Of a stretch of DNA of 64,000 bases, positions 62,946 through 64,000 are shown piece by piece. The first letter of the stretch is position 1, and the number at the start of each line of letters is the position of its first letter. The DNA comes from Asterionellopsis glacialis. Lineage: Eukaryota; Bacillariophyta; Plagiogrammaphyceae; Rhaphoneidales; Asterionellopsidaceae. The stretch covers positions 22,883 through 86,882 of the forward strand of contig WKLE02000485.1 in NCBI GenBank assembly GCA_014885115.2, given 5' to 3'. Both the position numbers and the translations under genes were made by a program. The notes below the pieces were generated by a model. That model did not search any database. It saw only the letters and a list, made by a program, of their open reading frames with translations, and was not told where the DNA came from.

Positions 62946-63887
62946 ATGTCATGGCCGCCAAGAAATGAAAACACCGAATGCATCGTTGAGACTCATAATC
63001 GAAAAAACAACGGTATGTGCCTCAACAACAAATACGAACAAAATAGCACTTCTTCATCAACTGCTGCACAACAAACAAATACACAGCCTCAAGAACAAAC
63101 GATGTTGGTGAATATGGACATCGACCCAACGCAAGATGATCTCCACCGCTATGCTTTGGAGAATCCAGATTATTGGAATCTAATCTTAATGGATGATGAG
63201 CCGCAGCCAAGGGAGACCCAATCATCCCATTTGAATCAACCAGGAAAGGAATTGACCACAACTGACCCTTCGATGAGCGAAACAACACACGACACACATA
63301 ACACAGATGTCGACGAAGAGCCGAGCAATAATCAACGAGCTGATTCCGCTACGGTCGAAGAAAGCCAAGATCAAAAGTGTCCACGTGGCAACTATTACCT
63401 AAGAAGTCGTGACACTGCTACAGTCACGAACTCGGTGCCAGTCCAAGAAACGCAAGCGTCGGCAAGAATTATACCTTCTAAACAAAACGGTAAGACAAAA
63501 AAGAAACAGCGCCGTCGATCCAAGCCCAGGAAACAAGAAGAAGTGCGAGTTTACGTCGATAGAATATGCGATGAGGATATTCTCTGTGGACGAGGAGGTA
63601 AAAGTAATCACCATCCTGGTAACATTAGATACAGAGAAACTATACAGGGATACAGAGCTATGTACAGGAGCTTCACCGAAAAGGACGAAAAGACTGGCCT
63701 ATCTCACGAGCTTGTTGCAAGAGTCAAGAGGGAAGGTTGCCGCTTTGTCAAGCTTGACCAGACATCTCAGAGGTGGTACATCGCTAGCGATAAGATTGCC
63801 CGACGCAAAACAGCACAGGCTCTACGCGAAAAGGACCCTCCCGAAGACAGATTGATTCGTGATGCTCGTAGAACTGACGACGAGTAA
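62946..63887 (+). CDS. DUF6824-domain protein (second copy)
   Basis: A single exon of 313 residues from the ATG at 62946 (MSWPPRNENTEC); the open frame upstream has no ATG. The N-terminal 190 residues are polar and Gln/Ser/Thr-rich. A basic stretch (NGKTKKKQRRRSKPRKQEE) precedes the domain, with DEDILCGRGGKSNHHPGNIR, FTEKDEKTGLSHELVARVKR, CRFVKLDQTSQRWYIASDKI and ARRKTAQALREKDPPED. This is the same architecture as 30575-31660: acidic or polar N-terminus, basic hinge, C-terminal domain. Overall divergence shows an old paralogue. Nuclear and nucleic-acid-binding by inference. Confidence 0.85.
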   Translation: MSWPPRNENTECIVETHNRKNNGMCLNNKYEQNSTSSSTAAQQTNTQPQEQTMLVNMDIDPTQDDLHRYALENPDYWNLILMDDEPQPRETQSSHLNQPGKELTTTDPSMSETTHDTHNTDVDEEPSNNQRADSATVEESQDQKCPRGNYYLRSRDTATVTNSVPVQETQASARIIPSKQNGKTKKKQRRRSKPRKQEEVRVYVDRICDEDILCGRGGKSNHHPGNIRYRETIQGYRAMYRSFTEKDEKTGLSHELVARVKREGCRFVKLDQTSQRWYIASDKIARRKTAQALREKDPPEDRLIRDARRTDDE

Positions 63888-64000
63888 GTCGTGTACCTTT
63901 ATGTCCACTAGGAGAACCTGAGGCGTATTGATTTAAGATTTAGCATTCTCAGAGTCTCTCGCAATATTTGAAACTAATATAAGCGACCAAACAGCCATTC

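Noticed and set aside
1..64000. tRNA or rRNA genes
   Set aside because: No T-arm GGTTCGAATCC-type box with a matching cloverleaf or rRNA core was recognised by eye; a covariance search (tRNAscan-SE/Infernal) would be decisive.

Overview
The window looks like nuclear DNA of a diatom (stramenopile). Genes are compact, with zero to three short introns of about 80 to 160 bp and GT-AG ends. Gene-free DNA between them is AT-rich and repeat-bearing. The gene content is typical of diatoms: two proteins with the diatom-type FGRGGxSNHHPGN DNA-binding-like domain (DUF6824), a membrane-anchored LRR protein, a protein made only of helicase-associated repeats, a Pro/Thr/Ser-rich type I membrane protein, and organelle-targeting presequences with an A-F motif. 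Three N runs (27075-27263, 37579-37604, 49817-49995) show a draft assembly. No rRNA, tRNA, CRISPR array or intact autonomous transposon was recognised.

Layout. 1-6317 is AT-rich, gene-poor and carries degenerate tandem repeats. 6.3-13.1 kb holds an LRR membrane protein, a GFA/CENP-V-type zinc protein, a GT90 glycosyltransferase and a secreted GH43-like beta-propeller protein with an EGF-like module. 14.5-18.0 kb is exportin-7. 18.6-21.2 kb is a divergent pair: a secreted aldo/keto-reductase-like protein and a secreted amidohydrolase sharing a 426 bp promoter region. 21.3-26.9 kb holds the Pro/Thr/Ser-rich membrane protein, the helicase-associated-repeat protein and a divergent proteasome-alpha-like protein with a signal peptide. 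27.7-29.3 kb encodes a fusion of a CDP-alcohol phosphotransferase-like membrane domain to a phosphoethanolamine/phosphocholine cytidylyltransferase domain. 30.6-37.2 kb has a DUF6824 protein, an orphan protein and a half-size EamA-like transporter. 39.1-49.7 kb has an RNB-type exoribonuclease, a CSC1/OSCA channel, a tiny prenylated G-gamma-like protein, a GT32 glycosyltransferase and a TauE/SafE permease. 49.7-53.5 kb is repeat-rich and contains a MITE-like element. 53.5-56.4 kb encodes a sulfotransferase-PP2C phosphatase fusion broken by one apparent frameshift. 57.0-64.0 kb has a flavodoxin-like membrane protein, U1-70K, a thioredoxin-like 2Fe-2S protein, a TMEM151-family protein and a second DUF6824 protein.

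The genes do not form one pathway; this is a normal eukaryotic mixture of housekeeping and lineage-specific genes. Most worth a second look are: (1) the sulfotransferase-PP2C fusion and its -1 frame break; (2) the Kennedy-pathway fusion, whose phosphotransferase catalytic motif has lost four of its eight conserved positions, suggesting a dead enzyme reused as a membrane anchor; (3) a candidate heterotrimeric G-protein gamma subunit; (4) a secretory-pathway proteasome-alpha-like protein; (5) recurring intergenic palindromes GTACCWGGTAC and TAGGWCCTA; (6) a duplicated promoter segment. Exon coordinates were deduced by eye from splice signals, reading frame and family similarity; no search could be run.
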